Program-made: the position numbers and the translations under genes
In this document: positions 44,626-53,762 of the stretch, one piece after another
Position numbering within the stretch: the stretch's first letter is position 1
Layout of the letters: each line of letters begins with the position of its first letter
DNA from: PWXP01 sp040772845
Lineage (GTDB): Bacteria > Planctomycetota > Planctomycetia > Pirellulales > Thermoguttaceae
Direction: 5' to 3'
Length of the DNA: 64,000 nt
NCBI GenBank assembly: GCA_040772845.1
Contig: JAXGXG010000001.1
Location: forward strand, 4,278,001-4,342,000
Notes under the pieces: model-generated
What the model saw: only the letters and a program-made list of their open reading frames with translations
Database searches by the model: none
What the model was told of the DNA's origin: nothing

Positions 44626-46002
44626 CTAGCCCAAACGTATCATATATGCCTGCAAGATACCCGATTCGTCCGAGTTGAAAAAGGCCATCGTCCCATCCGG
44701 GGACAGGAAGGGATGGATGTGCGCCTCTTTCTTGCACGACGACTTCGGGTTGAGCAGGTAGACAAAATCTTGTAGCGGGTCTTCGCCTGGGCGGCCGAGA
44801 TTGGCAACCCACACGGCCCCGCCTTCGCGAAACGGCTGTGCGTCGGATACCAGGCGGCGTCCGGCAATGTCGGTGGCGAAATGATGGAAATGCGGGTTGG
44901 GGAAGTCCCGCGTCAGGTCGTTGCGCCGACCGCCTGGTGTGGCGATCCCCACGTGATCAGTGTGCTTGGCGGCATACCCTTCGATCAACTGGGCTTCCGG
45001 CGGCTTGCGCGTGCCGGTGCTAGTGATGGCCCAGGCGGTGCGCCCGCGCCAGCACTGGTGCCCCTGGCAATGCTCGTTGCCGTCGCGGCCCCACGGCATA
45101 TTGCGGAAGTTCGCGCCGTCGTCGCGAATCACGTGGATGTCGGCCCCCGGCGAGCCGACCAGCCGCTCCATCGTTCCCGTTGGTGTGACAACGTTCCCGT
45201 GATTCTCCTGCACCAGGATATCGTGGCATTCCTCCGGATCGGCCGAGCGGCAGTATTGCGGATGCAGGTTGCACCATGAAGGGCCGTGCAGCGCCAACTC
45301 CACATTGCCCTGCTGCAAGTCGAACACCAAGAGTCCGTACGGCGGCGGGTCCATTTGTCCGTCGCCCAAAAATGCCGCGATGGCCAGGCGGCGGCCGTCG
45401 GCTGAAATGGTCGATAACGGATAAACGCGCGAAGCACGCAATCCGCTGTCGGCAAGCGGTGTATCGAGCACAGCAATCGTCACCCGCCCGGCGCCATCGA
45501 GTCCGACTCGCGTCAGGGTAATCCGCCCACCGCCAAGCGTGCTTTCGTCAACGATGTAGTACAGGTATTTCCCGTCGGGCGAAACGGAAGGGGCAATGGT
45601 TCGTAATTCTTCGGTCAACGGGTGCAGCGAGCCGCCGTCGTCCAAATCGCAACGCAGATACTGATGCCGCGGATCGCTGCGCATCGGGCCGTGCGCCGTG
45701 GCTGCGCGATGGACGATCAGGCGCTTGGAGTCGGGCGCGAAGATCTGCGCTTCCATGTAGATATGGCTGGCCGGTACGTCCGCCTCACTCGTAAGCTGGA
45801 AGACCTCGATCCCTTTCGGCGATTTATCATTCAGAAGGTCGGGCCTTGGCTTCATGACCCAGCGGCCCGTGAGCCCGGCTGAGGACGAATCGCCTATAGA
45901 ACGGCGTGTCGCCAGCGTGCCGGCAACGGCGGTTGCCGTCGCGGCTTTGAGAAACCTGCGGCGGCTTATGGTCCGCCTGGTCGTGCGGGGGCGCGAAGGC
46001 AT
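44626..46002 (-). CDS. Tat-exported oligogalacturonate-lyase-like beta-propeller protein
   Basis: A 458-aa protein. The N-terminus has a twin-arginine signal (TISRRRFLKAATATAVAGTL). The mature part shows WD40/TolB-like propeller blades (TIAPSVSPDGKYLYYIVDES, TISADGRRLAIAAFLGD, HIHPFLSPDGTMAFFNSDES) and resembles oligogalacturonate lyases, which bind Mn2+ through histidines; HDILVQENHGN and HFHHFATD are candidate metal-site segments. Start ATG 46002 follows GGAGA. It is the first gene of the ribose operon, 21 nt before the nucleoside hydrolase. Its substrate is uncertain. Confidence 0.8.
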   Translation of the reverse strand: MPSRPRTTRRTISRRRFLKAATATAVAGTLATRRSIGDSSSAGLTGRWVMKPRPDLLNDKSPKGIEVFQLTSEADVPASHIYMEAQIFAPDSKRLIVHRAATAHGPMRSDPRHQYLRCDLDDGGSLHPLTEELRTIAPSVSPDGKYLYYIVDESTLGGGRITLTRVGLDGAGRVTIAVLDTPLADSGLRASRVYPLSTISADGRRLAIAAFLGDGQMDPPPYGLLVFDLQQGNVELALHGPSWCNLHPQYCRSADPEECHDILVQENHGNVVTPTGTMERLVGSPGADIHVIRDDGANFRNMPWGRDGNEHCQGHQCWRGRTAWAITSTGTRKPPEAQLIEGYAAKHTDHVGIATPGGRRNDLTRDFPNPHFHHFATDIAGRRLVSDAQPFREGGAVWVANLGRPGEDPLQDFVYLLNPKSSCKKEAHIHPFLSPDGTMAFFNSDESGILQAYMIRLG

Positions 46003-46150
46003 GCCTATCTCCTACTCAAACGGTGGGCCCATATCAGGTCGGTCAATCATGGCATGAACGAACCGGTGTCTATTCTACTCTGTGGGGAGGCCGTGCAACA
46101 GTCTATGGAGACCATCCCACCAAGACGCCGGTTTGAGGTACTGCACAAAG

Positions 46151-46179
46151 GCCACCGGCCGGACAAACCGGCCGGTGGC
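46151..46179. repeat. Perfect 12-bp hairpin in the divergent intergenic region
   Basis: GCCACCGGCCGG (46151-46162), loop ACAAA, CCGGCCGGTGGC (46168-46179). No T-tract follows on either strand, so it is not a simple intrinsic terminator. It lies in the 360-bp gap between the divergent genes at 46002 and 46362, where it may be an operator or a dispersed repeat. No other feature was seen in that gap. Confidence 0.7.
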
Positions 46180-46361
46180 GACTTTGCCGTGCTCATCAAC
46201 ACCAAGTTCGCCGCTTTCTTCCGCTGCTACTAAGGCGGATGACTCTGCTCAACAACATCCCGCTGGCGCATCCCTAAGCCCAAGCGAGGGGGCTTGCCTA
46301 TTCCTTTCAAGTGCGGAGAATAGCATCACATGGAACCCTTGGAAGAGAAAAGGATACTCCC

Positions 46362-47129
46362 ATGCACACACACCTTCTCACCCCTTCGGCCGGAAAACGA
46401 TTGATCGGTAAGGCCACGGCAACCCACCCGGCCGTGAAGGAGGTACTGCAAGGCGGTACGGTGGTCATCATTGCAGGCACGACAAACGGCTATGTGGCCG
46501 AAGAAGTTCTTGGCGAGATCGGCCAGTCCGACGAATTTTCCAGGAACCGGTTCTTCCGCGGTGTTACACTACCGCCTGCGGTTGCGACCACCGGCGCCGG
46601 ACGCCTGCCCGACCAGAGCAGCTTCCCCGGCGATGTCGTCATCGTCAACGGCGTATGGCATCCGGGACAGACCATCTTCGACGTTGCCGATACGTTGAAA
46701 GAAGGCGACGTCGTGATCAAGGGTGCGAACGCAGTCGACGTTACCCGCCGTCGCGGCGCCGTGCTGATCGGCGATCCGAAAGGCGGTACGATTGCCCTGG
46801 CCATGCAGGCGGTGGTCGGACGGCGCGTCCGGTTGCTGTTGCCGGTAGGGCTGGAGAAGCGTGTAACGACCGATCTCGATGAAATTGCCGCACTGATGAA
46901 TGCGCCCGGCGGCCATGGGCCCCGGTTCTTCCCCGTACCTGGCGAGGTCATTACCGAATTGGACGCCGTCACCATGTTGACTGGCGCCGCGGCCCAGCTC
47001 GTTGCCGCCGGCGGTGTTGGTGGTGCCGAAGGCAGTATATGGCTCGCCTACTGCGGGACTCCCGAGCAGGAAGCAGCCGTCCAAAGCCTCCTAGACCGAC
47101 TCGGCAAGGAGCCGGCATTTAGGTTGTAG
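46362..47129 (+). CDS. Conserved-looking uncharacterised protein
   Basis: A 255-aa soluble protein from ATG 46362 (AAGGA 8 nt upstream), beginning MHTHLLTPSAGKRLIGKATA. I do not recognise a named family. Sequence features: alternating strands and glycine turns such as GGTVVIIAGTTNGYVAEEVL, FPGDVVIVNGVWHPGQTIFD, LKEGDVVIKGANAVDVTRRR and VGRRVRLLLPVGLEKRV. These read like a Rossmann-type or nucleotide/metabolite-binding fold. The C-terminal GGVGGAEGSIWLAYCGTPEQ is glycine-rich. No signal or membrane segment. It is divergent from the ribose operon. Confidence 0.75.
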   Translation: MHTHLLTPSAGKRLIGKATATHPAVKEVLQGGTVVIIAGTTNGYVAEEVLGEIGQSDEFSRNRFFRGVTLPPAVATTGAGRLPDQSSFPGDVVIVNGVWHPGQTIFDVADTLKEGDVVIKGANAVDVTRRRGAVLIGDPKGGTIALAMQAVVGRRVRLLLPVGLEKRVTTDLDEIAALMNAPGGHGPRFFPVPGEVITELDAVTMLTGAAAQLVAAGGVGGAEGSIWLAYCGTPEQEAAVQSLLDRLGKEPAFRL

Positions 47130-47168
47130 CTGTAGGAGTATAGTGGTATATACGAAGAGGATACAATC

Positions 47169-47396
47169 GTGAGCTCGCGAAAGAAGACGAGACTAATCCA
47201 TGAAGGGAAATACGCTGCCGAGGTCGAGGTTGATATGATCGACGACGACACGGGGTGGGCACCGTATTTGACCGTTGAGGACGCCAAGAAGCTCGACACC
47301 GTTCGGGAAGCTCTCCGATCAGGTCAGGTTGAGCAGGCATCCAAACTGGGGCGAGTATTTCAACTGCAACCGGTATCGCCCCAGGAACACGCGTAG
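47169..47396 (+). CDS. Small uncharacterised protein, 75 aa
   Basis: Starts at GTG 47169 and reads KKTRLIHEGKYAAEVEVDMI, then GWAPYLTVEDAKKLDTVREA. This matches a widespread short-protein pattern often found alone or beside small toxins, but I cannot name a function. Charged, soluble and helical in its second half. It lies 39 nt after the 46362 gene and may share its transcript. Confidence 0.65.
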   Translation: MSSRKKTRLIHEGKYAAEVEVDMIDDDTGWAPYLTVEDAKKLDTVREALRSGQVEQASKLGRVFQLQPVSPQEHA

Positions 47397-47505
47397 CAAC
47401 TTGACACGATTGACGCCTTTCTTCTCCAATGGGTCGTCAGTTGACTGTCTGAAGCAGCGGCGACAGCAAGTAGAGCAAACACGTCGGCACGCGATCGCCG
47501 GCAGG

Positions 47506-49206
47506 CTACGATGCGGCGGGTGTGTCTTGGCTCGGATCGAAGTGGCGGTAGACGCTGGCCAGCAGGGCGGTTGTCGTTACGGCAAGCGCGACGGTTAGCA
47601 GCCACATGCCGGCGGTGAAGAGCATTACCCAACCGGTCTGGTCGGTGACGGTGGCCCACTGCAAGGAAAGGCGTTTGGATACGAGCGCCCAGGCTATCGT
47701 CACCCCCAACCCGATCCCGAACAGAATGCCCTTGGCGGTGAAGGTCAGGATCGAGCGGATGAAGACCCCGATGCCTTCCTGGCCCGGTCGGTACGGGTAG
47801 AGCAGGAAGATCAGGTTCTCCAGTGAGAAGATCAGCACATTAACGGGCATCAGCACCAGCAGGGCCATGGCCAACAGGCCGGGATGGTATGGTCGCAGGG
47901 CGATTACGATTAATAGGACGGCCGTTTGAAACAGCGTGGTAATTACGACCGGTACGGCCAATTGCCCCAGCGTGACGGCCGTCGGGCTGATGGGCAGCGA
48001 CTTGAGCACACCCAGCCGGTCTACGTCCCGGCGGAAGTCGAACTTCAGCGCGGTTGGCAGAAGCAGGAACGAATAGAAGGCCAAGGTGCCCACCAGTTCG
48101 GCGATTATGCTCAGCGTGGCTTTCGGATGCACCAGCACTACGCAGGAGAGAAGGGCCGGTACGACAAGCGAAACCGCAACCGACGTGCGATAGTGAACCA
48201 CTCCACGCATCTGCCGCCAGGCCAGACTGCCGACTCCTCGCAGACGATACGGTACGCGGACCGTTCGAGCCGAGCCGCGTTGGGTTCCTTGTTTGCTCGT
48301 CGAGTTGGCCAGTATGCCAGGGAATCGGGCGCGCTCGGCCGCCAAACGCCGTCGCAGGAAATGTCCGTCCAACCATACGACGGCCCCTATCATGCCGACC
48401 ACCATGGCGACCGCCGCCAGAAGATATCTGACCAACGGCGGCGAGAAGGTGGGGGCCACGATCAGATGCCCGAAGACGCGGAAAGGTAGTTCCGCAACCG
48501 TTCCAACCCAGGTCGTTCGCAGTTCCATAAGCGAGGCCAGGAACTGCTTCGCGATGCCTAGCAATTCCAGGATCGACGAATCGGTTGCCACACGCGGCTT
48601 GTAGAAGGTGCTCACGGCCGCACTCGTCACGCACGTCGCGGCCACGGTCAGCACGGCCGTCCGAAACTGCAAGAAGGCCCTGCGAGAGATTCCGTAGGCG
48701 AATATCTCGATCGCCATCCGCAGCAAATCGATCAGAAGCAGCGCCAGCAGCATCGCCGGCAGACATATCCACCAAACTCGTATGTCGGGCAGCATGACCA
48801 GGCAGAAGCAGGCTGCCTTGACGGAGGCGGCCATGCCCACCGTCGCCAGGCGATACATCACCAACTCGCTCCGCCGCAGTGGAGCTGCACCGAGCATCTC
48901 CCGTTCGGCCGGCGTCCATTCGAAGGGTTCGATCGGTGTGTAGCAGGCCGTCTTCAACAGGTGCCACAGTGCATAAGCCAGCAGTCCCAGCGGGATCCAA
49001 ATCTGCAACTTCTGCGGATCGGCCGGCTCGCGAAACAACAGGCCTGCGGCCGCCTGTCCAATCCACACGAAGCCCAGCAACAGGGCGAGTATCGACAACA
49101 CCAGCCGACGCCGTCCTCGGAAACTCCTTAGCGTCCGCGAGAATCGCGCGGCCATCTGATACCGCAGCAATCGCATAGTCCCGGGATGCACGCCGAGGCC
49201 GTTCAT
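47506..49206 (-). CDS. ABC exporter membrane subunit
   Basis: A 566-aa membrane protein with roughly 10-12 hydrophobic segments, for example LVLSILALLLGFVWIGQAAA, YLLAAVAMVVGMIGAVVWLD and a C-terminal VMLFTAGMWLLTVALAVTTT. I start at ATG 49206, which overlaps the ATPase stop by one base (TGATG), rather than TTG 49212. The layout fits putative ABC-2-type exporters whose ATPase is encoded just upstream. Substrate unknown. Confidence 0.85.
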   Translation of the reverse strand: MNGLGVHPGTMRLLRYQMAARFSRTLRSFRGRRRLVLSILALLLGFVWIGQAAAGLLFREPADPQKLQIWIPLGLLAYALWHLLKTACYTPIEPFEWTPAEREMLGAAPLRRSELVMYRLATVGMAASVKAACFCLVMLPDIRVWWICLPAMLLALLLIDLLRMAIEIFAYGISRRAFLQFRTAVLTVAATCVTSAAVSTFYKPRVATDSSILELLGIAKQFLASLMELRTTWVGTVAELPFRVFGHLIVAPTFSPPLVRYLLAAVAMVVGMIGAVVWLDGHFLRRRLAAERARFPGILANSTSKQGTQRGSARTVRVPYRLRGVGSLAWRQMRGVVHYRTSVAVSLVVPALLSCVVLVHPKATLSIIAELVGTLAFYSFLLLPTALKFDFRRDVDRLGVLKSLPISPTAVTLGQLAVPVVITTLFQTAVLLIVIALRPYHPGLLAMALLVLMPVNVLIFSLENLIFLLYPYRPGQEGIGVFIRSILTFTAKGILFGIGLGVTIAWALVSKRLSLQWATVTDQTGWVMLFTAGMWLLTVALAVTTTALLASVYRHFDPSQDTPAAS

Positions 49207-49970
49207 CAGCAAACCTCGCCGCAGGTGGCGGTCTCAACCGTGGGATCCTGGCCGTCGATGGCTCGGAAGAATATCTCTTCCAGCGAGGCTTCCGCATGCA
49301 GGTCGGGGAACACCGAGCGCAACTCGTCGATGGTCCCATAGAATCGCTGATGGCCGACGTCGAGGATCATTACGTGCGAACAGATGCCTTCAACCAGGGC
49401 CAGCAGGTGCGAGCTGATTACGACCGCTGCCCCCAGTTCGGCCCGTCGTGCAATCGACTGCATCAGCACGCGAATACTGCGTGGATCGAGGCCCGTCATG
49501 GGCTCGTCAAGCAGCACGGCCTGCGGATCGTGCAGGTAGGCGCAGCAGATGGCCAACTTCTGCCGCATGCCACGAGACAGGTCGGCGGCAGGTGTATGCC
49601 GTTTGAATTCCAGATCGAACTCATTGAGCAGCGATGCAATCCTTTCGGCCGACCGGTCCGTGCCGTAGATACTGGCCGTGAGGGTCAGGTGCTGTTCGAC
49701 GGTCAGGTCTTGGAACAGTTGGGGATCGTCGGCCACATAGGCCACACGCTGCTTGACCTGAATCGGGTCGTGGTCCAGATCGAATCCGGCGATTCGCAAC
49801 TGGCCGCCGCTGGAGGGAATGATACCGGTCAATGCCCGCAAGATGGTCGTTTTGCCGGCCCCGTTCGGTCCAACCAGCCCCAAGACCTGTCCCGGCTCGA
49901 CCCGAAACGACAGCCCTGCCACGGCCAAGGTGTTGTCGTACGCTTTGCGGAAGTCAATGACCTCGATCAC
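49206..49970 (-). CDS. ABC exporter ATP-binding protein
   Basis: A 254-aa single nucleotide-binding domain. Walker A: GLVGPNGAGKTTILRAL near residue 38. Signature: LSRGMRQKLAICCAYLHDPQ near 133. Walker B: AVLLDEPMTGLDPRSIRVLM near 155, and the switch His in VISSHLL. The C-terminal LRSVFPDLHAEASLEEIFF tail is typical of CcmA/NatA-like export ATPases. It powers the membrane subunit with which it overlaps by one base. Confidence 0.92.
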   Translation of the reverse strand: MIEVIDFRKAYDNTLAVAGLSFRVEPGQVLGLVGPNGAGKTTILRALTGIIPSSGGQLRIAGFDLDHDPIQVKQRVAYVADDPQLFQDLTVEQHLTLTASIYGTDRSAERIASLLNEFDLEFKRHTPAADLSRGMRQKLAICCAYLHDPQAVLLDEPMTGLDPRSIRVLMQSIARRAELGAAVVISSHLLALVEGICSHVMILDVGHQRFYGTIDELRSVFPDLHAEASLEEIFFRAIDGQDPTVETATCGEVC

Positions 49971-50334
49971 CCGTTGTCTCCGCCTGTCGATGGTTCTGAA
50001 TGCGGTAACTGCTCAACAACCGCTCAATTCCAAAGATAGCTCGCAGAGACGGTTCTTGGCGGTACAACCGGACCGATTTCCGCCGTGTGATACCGGATCT
50101 TCCGACTTTTCTGTTTCGGGCGCTAACCTGCCGCGGCGTCGCCGGGTGCAGCAGCGGACTTGCAGCCTGGAAAAGGGCCACTGGCCGGCGTGTCTGGACT
50201 GAAGCTGTGGTCAGTTGGCTACAGGCATCGCCGCCAACGATCCATTCTTCTCGCGCACGGCACCGCGTCTGGGGCTGCACGGGGGCATGACTCGTGACCC
50301 ATGGTTAGTTGGGCGATTCTTACGCGTCTTTCTG
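49971..50334. other. Intergenic region between the ABC exporter and the broken LamG gene
   Basis: About 360 bp, no ORF supported on either strand. It must include the exporter promoter upstream of 49970. No strong hairpin or repeat seen. Confidence 0.4.
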
Positions 50335-51062
50335 TCAAGTCCGCCATCGCCGGCCGCCGAGCAACGCCAGGAGGCTGAACGCCAAGAGGGCGACCGTCGC
50401 CGGTTCGGGCACGCCGACCACTCCGTTGCCGCTTCCGTCGAGCACGATGAACGAACCGCGGGCCTCCCGGCCGACGGCGCCCCGGTTGCCGACAAGTCCG
50501 GTAGCGTAGGTCCAGGTGAATCCGCCGGCCGTGGCCTCGCCCGTCTGGCTGGTGAATACGGTCAGAATAGCGCCACATGATGCCATTCCCCGTCGTTCGT
50601 CGGGAAATCGCTCAGGCCGACCTGGCTGCCCAAGTACACTCTCGCGTGGTGTTCATAGTCCTTATTGGTTGCGTAGAGGATGAGACGAGTCCAATCCGTC
50701 GTGCCATTGTTCGTGACATACATCCCTTGTCCCAGCAACGCGCCGGTTTCCGAGCTGCTTGTGTCGATCCAACCCATGGTGGTGAAGTCGGCGGTGGCAG
50801 GAATCACGGCCGCCTGGACATCCACGTATTGCGCGCCGTTGAACTGCAACGCACCACTGCCAACCATGCCGTTGGTCCAGGTCGGCTCGCCGGACCAACC
50901 TTGCAGGAGGCCGGCGTAGAGGCCGCCGCCCACCGAGTTCGCGGCGGTTGTCCCGCTACCGTCGTCGAACGTATAGTGAACGAGCAACTCTCCGTGCGCG
51001 ACCGAGCAGAGACCCACCGCCAATCCTACCAGACAAACCGCGTTGCCTACGGTACGTTTCAT
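50335..51062 (-). pseudogene. LamG-domain PEP-CTERM protein broken by a frameshift
   Basis: From ATG 51062 the first frame gives a signal peptide (VCLVGLAVGLCSVAHGELL), then the LamG opening LVHYTFDDGSGTTAANSVGG and GALQFNGAQYVDVQAAVIPA, up to NDGEWHHVALF and a stop near 50562. A second frame continues with VFTSQTGEATAGGFTWTYAT and ends in a complete PEP-CTERM signal (VPEPATVALLAFSLLALLGG, then RRWR). One extra base joins them into about 242 codons. Even then the middle of the LamG domain looks shortened between GNRG and VLDGSGNG. It is probably a decayed or mis-called surface protein. Confidence 0.78.
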
Positions 51063-51730
51063 GGCGATTCTTCCCAGAAAACCGAAGGGGAGGGCATGTT
51101 ACCTGTGGGAGCATTGTACTTGGCGGAAAAGGACGCGTCAAACAGGCGGTTTGCCGCCCCTTCCTCTGCCTCTCGCCCTCATTTCGCCAAGATGGCCGCC
51201 TCCCCGTTCGAATGGTTACGTGCCGAACCGATTCGAAGAGCGATCCGTCGGGCGCGCAGGGGCCACACCCTGCCTATCGTAAATAATCCGGGCTGGGCGC
51301 GGCCGCGGCAGCCCCCTCCATCAGGTGAAGGTCGGTGGTCTTCACTCTCGTTCTGTACGTGCAAAGGGTTCGAGAAGTCTGGCAGAAGAAACGGGGAAAC
51401 GCCAGTCTGGCCCCCGCAATGGGACAACGGGCCGGTTGGCATTGTAGTCCCGAACGAACACTGCTCAACCAGCCTGGGGTGCAGCCGACGCGAGGAACGA
51501 GCGAGACGCAACCCCCAGGTTGTGAGTGCCGCGCAAGCCAGAATCCCGAAGGGATGGCTCTAATCAGTTACCCGCTTGCAGGTGGTGGAACAGGCGACCT
51601 ACGGTGAGAAACGGCAAGCTGTTACATTATAACGGCTTAGGTCCGCTGTTGCTCGCCCCCAGCAAAACGTGGCGCGGTGAAGCCTGTGAAGCGGGCAGTC
51701 CGCTGAAACTCACCATTGGGCGCCGCGCGA
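51063..51730. other. Gene-free stretch before the ABC-three-component system
   Basis: About 670 bp with no convincing coding frame. It contains the left 44-bp direct repeat at 51570-51613 and sequence such as CAACCCCCAGGTTG near 51510 that can form short stems. No terminator recognised for the operon ending at 51731. Confidence 0.45.
51570..51613 (+). repeat. 44-bp direct repeat, left copy
   Basis: TACCCGCTTGCAGGTGGTGG and following bases match 54890-54933 with 4 mismatches in 44. The two copies bracket the ABC-three-component operon. Confidence 0.85.
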
Positions 51731-53527
51731 TCACCATGGTTTCATCTTGAATAGTCGGCCGTCGTCACCTTCATCGTGCAAGGTCAGAATAACTTCGCCC
51801 GCGGAGAACACGGGAGGACTCGAATGGTCTCGCGTTGGCAAGTCCGAGTCGATCAGCGTGACAATCGGTTGCAGCCCCAATTCGGCGTACCGGCGGATGA
51901 TCGTCAGCAAGTTTTCCTTCTTGCGATCATCCAGGGACTCGAACACGCCGTCGTGAAAGACGAAACGCGGGTACCTGTCGTCCAAGTGCGCTCGCAGTAT
52001 GGCCAGGTCGAAGGCGATACAAAGTAATTTGCGATAGGTATGTCCGAGGCCGGCGCTGGTCGCCTTGCCTGATTCGTCAAGGATTTCCGCCTTGAACTCC
52101 AGATGCCCCTCTTGGTTCGGGGAAACGCTCAGCAGCGCTTTCCGGTCGATCACCTCTTCCACGATCTCGCTGAAGAACACGCGGATCGTCGAAAACAAGC
52201 TGTGCTGATCGGAGTTCTGTTTCTCGACGTCCGCCTCGATCTGGGTCTGCAAATGCCCGCGCTCTTCGGTCAACGCTCTTATCTCGGTTCGCAGCCCCTG
52301 CAGGCGATGCAGGAAGCCACGTTGGCGCTCCAGCGAAGTGATATCAGCGCGCAGCGTCACCATCTCGTCCGAAACCTCCCTGTACTTGCCGAAGACGTCC
52401 GTGGCACTCAGAAACGATAGCATGTCCGAACGCTTCTTGCCCAAGGCATTCAGCTCGGCATTGATGCGTTTGAGTTCGGCTTCGATCTCTGCACGCTCTT
52501 CCTGCAGATAAGCACGTCGTTCGTCCGTGATCGCCCGATTGAATGCAATCAACTGCTCGAAGTCCTTCTTGATCTGCCCCTTGAATAAGACACCTGCGTC
52601 CTCGAAGAGGCGCTGCGCATCGTCCGGGTTGAAGAGTATCTGGTCCTCCTCCAGTGAAGCGATGATCTTCTTCCTGTTCTGATTGAGCGAGTATCGCTGG
52701 GCGTTGAGGGACGCAATGCGTTCGTCAATATCATCGACCAACTGCTTGGTGTTGTTCTTGTCCTGGACGCGGAAGTCGAAGGCGTCGAGCAGCTTCTGCT
52801 TCTTCTCGGCCTCTTTCTGCTTGAGTAACAGAATACCTTCGATCTTGCTGACATCCTCAATGGACCCGCCCAGTTCGTTCTTGATGGTCTGCGCGGTGGA
52901 TTGCTTCTTCGCCAGTTGTTCTTCTTTCTCGTAGTGCTGCGTCACCAGTTGGGCGTCAAAGCCCAGAATATGGGCCAGGAACGGCTTCCAATCCGAATGC
53001 CTGGCTACGAACTTGCGCAGTTGAAACACGTCGCGGAAATCGTCCTGAGATCGCAGCAGGTAACCCAAGCCTTTGCGGAACGCCCAAGGCTTGAGCGCAC
53101 GCCAGTCGAGTAATCCGTCCAGCAGATCGCGAGCCCGATCGAAGGGCATATCCTGATGATCCCACTCCGCCAGCGGAAGCCGGGACAATTCCTGGCGCCC
53201 AGCCTCATGGTGTTTGAAGCTGATTTTCGTGGCCGCTTCCACGGATCGGCGAATCGTCACGAACGACGCGTCTTCCAACTCTATCTCAAGGAAGAAGATG
53301 AGTGCGCGGAACCGTTCCGCATGCTTGAATAGAAAGAAGCTGGCATCGCGCTTTGCGAGGAAGCCGAAGTCAAGCAATCGCCCAAGCGTGGTCTTGCCAA
53401 GATTGTGGGTATCCTTGTTTCGATTCTCCGGCAGGCGAATCTCAGCCATGACGACGTTCAAGCCCTCGACGAACTCCAAGGGCTCGAATAAATCGGGCTT
53501 GTTGCAGTATAGTCTAGACAGCTTCAT
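51731..53527 (-). CDS. DUF2326 ABC/SMC-like ATPase of an ABC-three-component system
   Basis: A 598-aa protein with an SMC/Rad50-like layout. N-terminal head: LNVVMAEIRLPENRNKDTHN then LGKTTLGRLLDFG, a P-loop whose first glycine is replaced. A long coiled coil covers about 205-460 (KEAEKKQKLLDAFDFRVQDK, EERAEIEAELKRINAEL). C-terminal head: GLGHTYRKLLCIAFDLAILR (signature-like) and PRFVFHDGVFESLDDRKK, the DUF2326 Walker B region. ABC-three-component systems pair such ATPases with a small middle component and an effector, both encoded just upstream here. Probable role: sensing foreign DNA or infection and activating the nuclease-like partner. Confidence 0.88.
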   Translation of the reverse strand: MKLSRLYCNKPDLFEPLEFVEGLNVVMAEIRLPENRNKDTHNLGKTTLGRLLDFGFLAKRDASFFLFKHAERFRALIFFLEIELEDASFVTIRRSVEAATKISFKHHEAGRQELSRLPLAEWDHQDMPFDRARDLLDGLLDWRALKPWAFRKGLGYLLRSQDDFRDVFQLRKFVARHSDWKPFLAHILGFDAQLVTQHYEKEEQLAKKQSTAQTIKNELGGSIEDVSKIEGILLLKQKEAEKKQKLLDAFDFRVQDKNNTKQLVDDIDERIASLNAQRYSLNQNRKKIIASLEEDQILFNPDDAQRLFEDAGVLFKGQIKKDFEQLIAFNRAITDERRAYLQEERAEIEAELKRINAELNALGKKRSDMLSFLSATDVFGKYREVSDEMVTLRADITSLERQRGFLHRLQGLRTEIRALTEERGHLQTQIEADVEKQNSDQHSLFSTIRVFFSEIVEEVIDRKALLSVSPNQEGHLEFKAEILDESGKATSAGLGHTYRKLLCIAFDLAILRAHLDDRYPRFVFHDGVFESLDDRKKENLLTIIRRYAELGLQPIVTLIDSDLPTRDHSSPPVFSAGEVILTLHDEGDDGRLFKMKPW

Positions 53528-53762
53528 TGGGGCCCACGTACTCCACGGCGTCGGTCTTGGGGCGATATTCGATCAGCCCCATCAGGTACAGGAAGTTCAG
53601 CGCCGGCAGGAATAGCACGTCGCCGCCGACCACGCTCTTCTTCGCAAACTTCCGCAGCACGTCGTACTCATCGACACGACGGGCCTTCAGACGGCCGAGC
53701 AACAGCAACGAGACGTTGATGACCGTACGATCAGGATGAGAGTGCTTAGTCGGTCGAAGCAT
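53514..53762 (-). CDS. Middle component of the ABC-three-component system
   Basis: An 82-aa protein starting MLRPTKHSHPDRTVINVSLL with GGAGG upstream. It overlaps the effector gene by 17 nt and the ATPase gene by 14 nt. Size, position and the winged-helix-like pattern (RRVDEYDVLRKFAKKSVVGG, then LNFLYLMGLIEYRPKTDAVE) fit the middle-component-6 type that couples effector to ATPase. Exact subtype from memory only. Confidence 0.8.
   Translation of the reverse strand: MLRPTKHSHPDRTVINVSLLLLGRLKARRVDEYDVLRKFAKKSVVGGDVLFLPALNFLYLMGLIEYRPKTDAVEYVGPNEAV

Noticed and set aside
46151..46179. Intrinsic terminator
   Set aside because: Strong stem but no T-tract on either strand and it lies between divergent genes.
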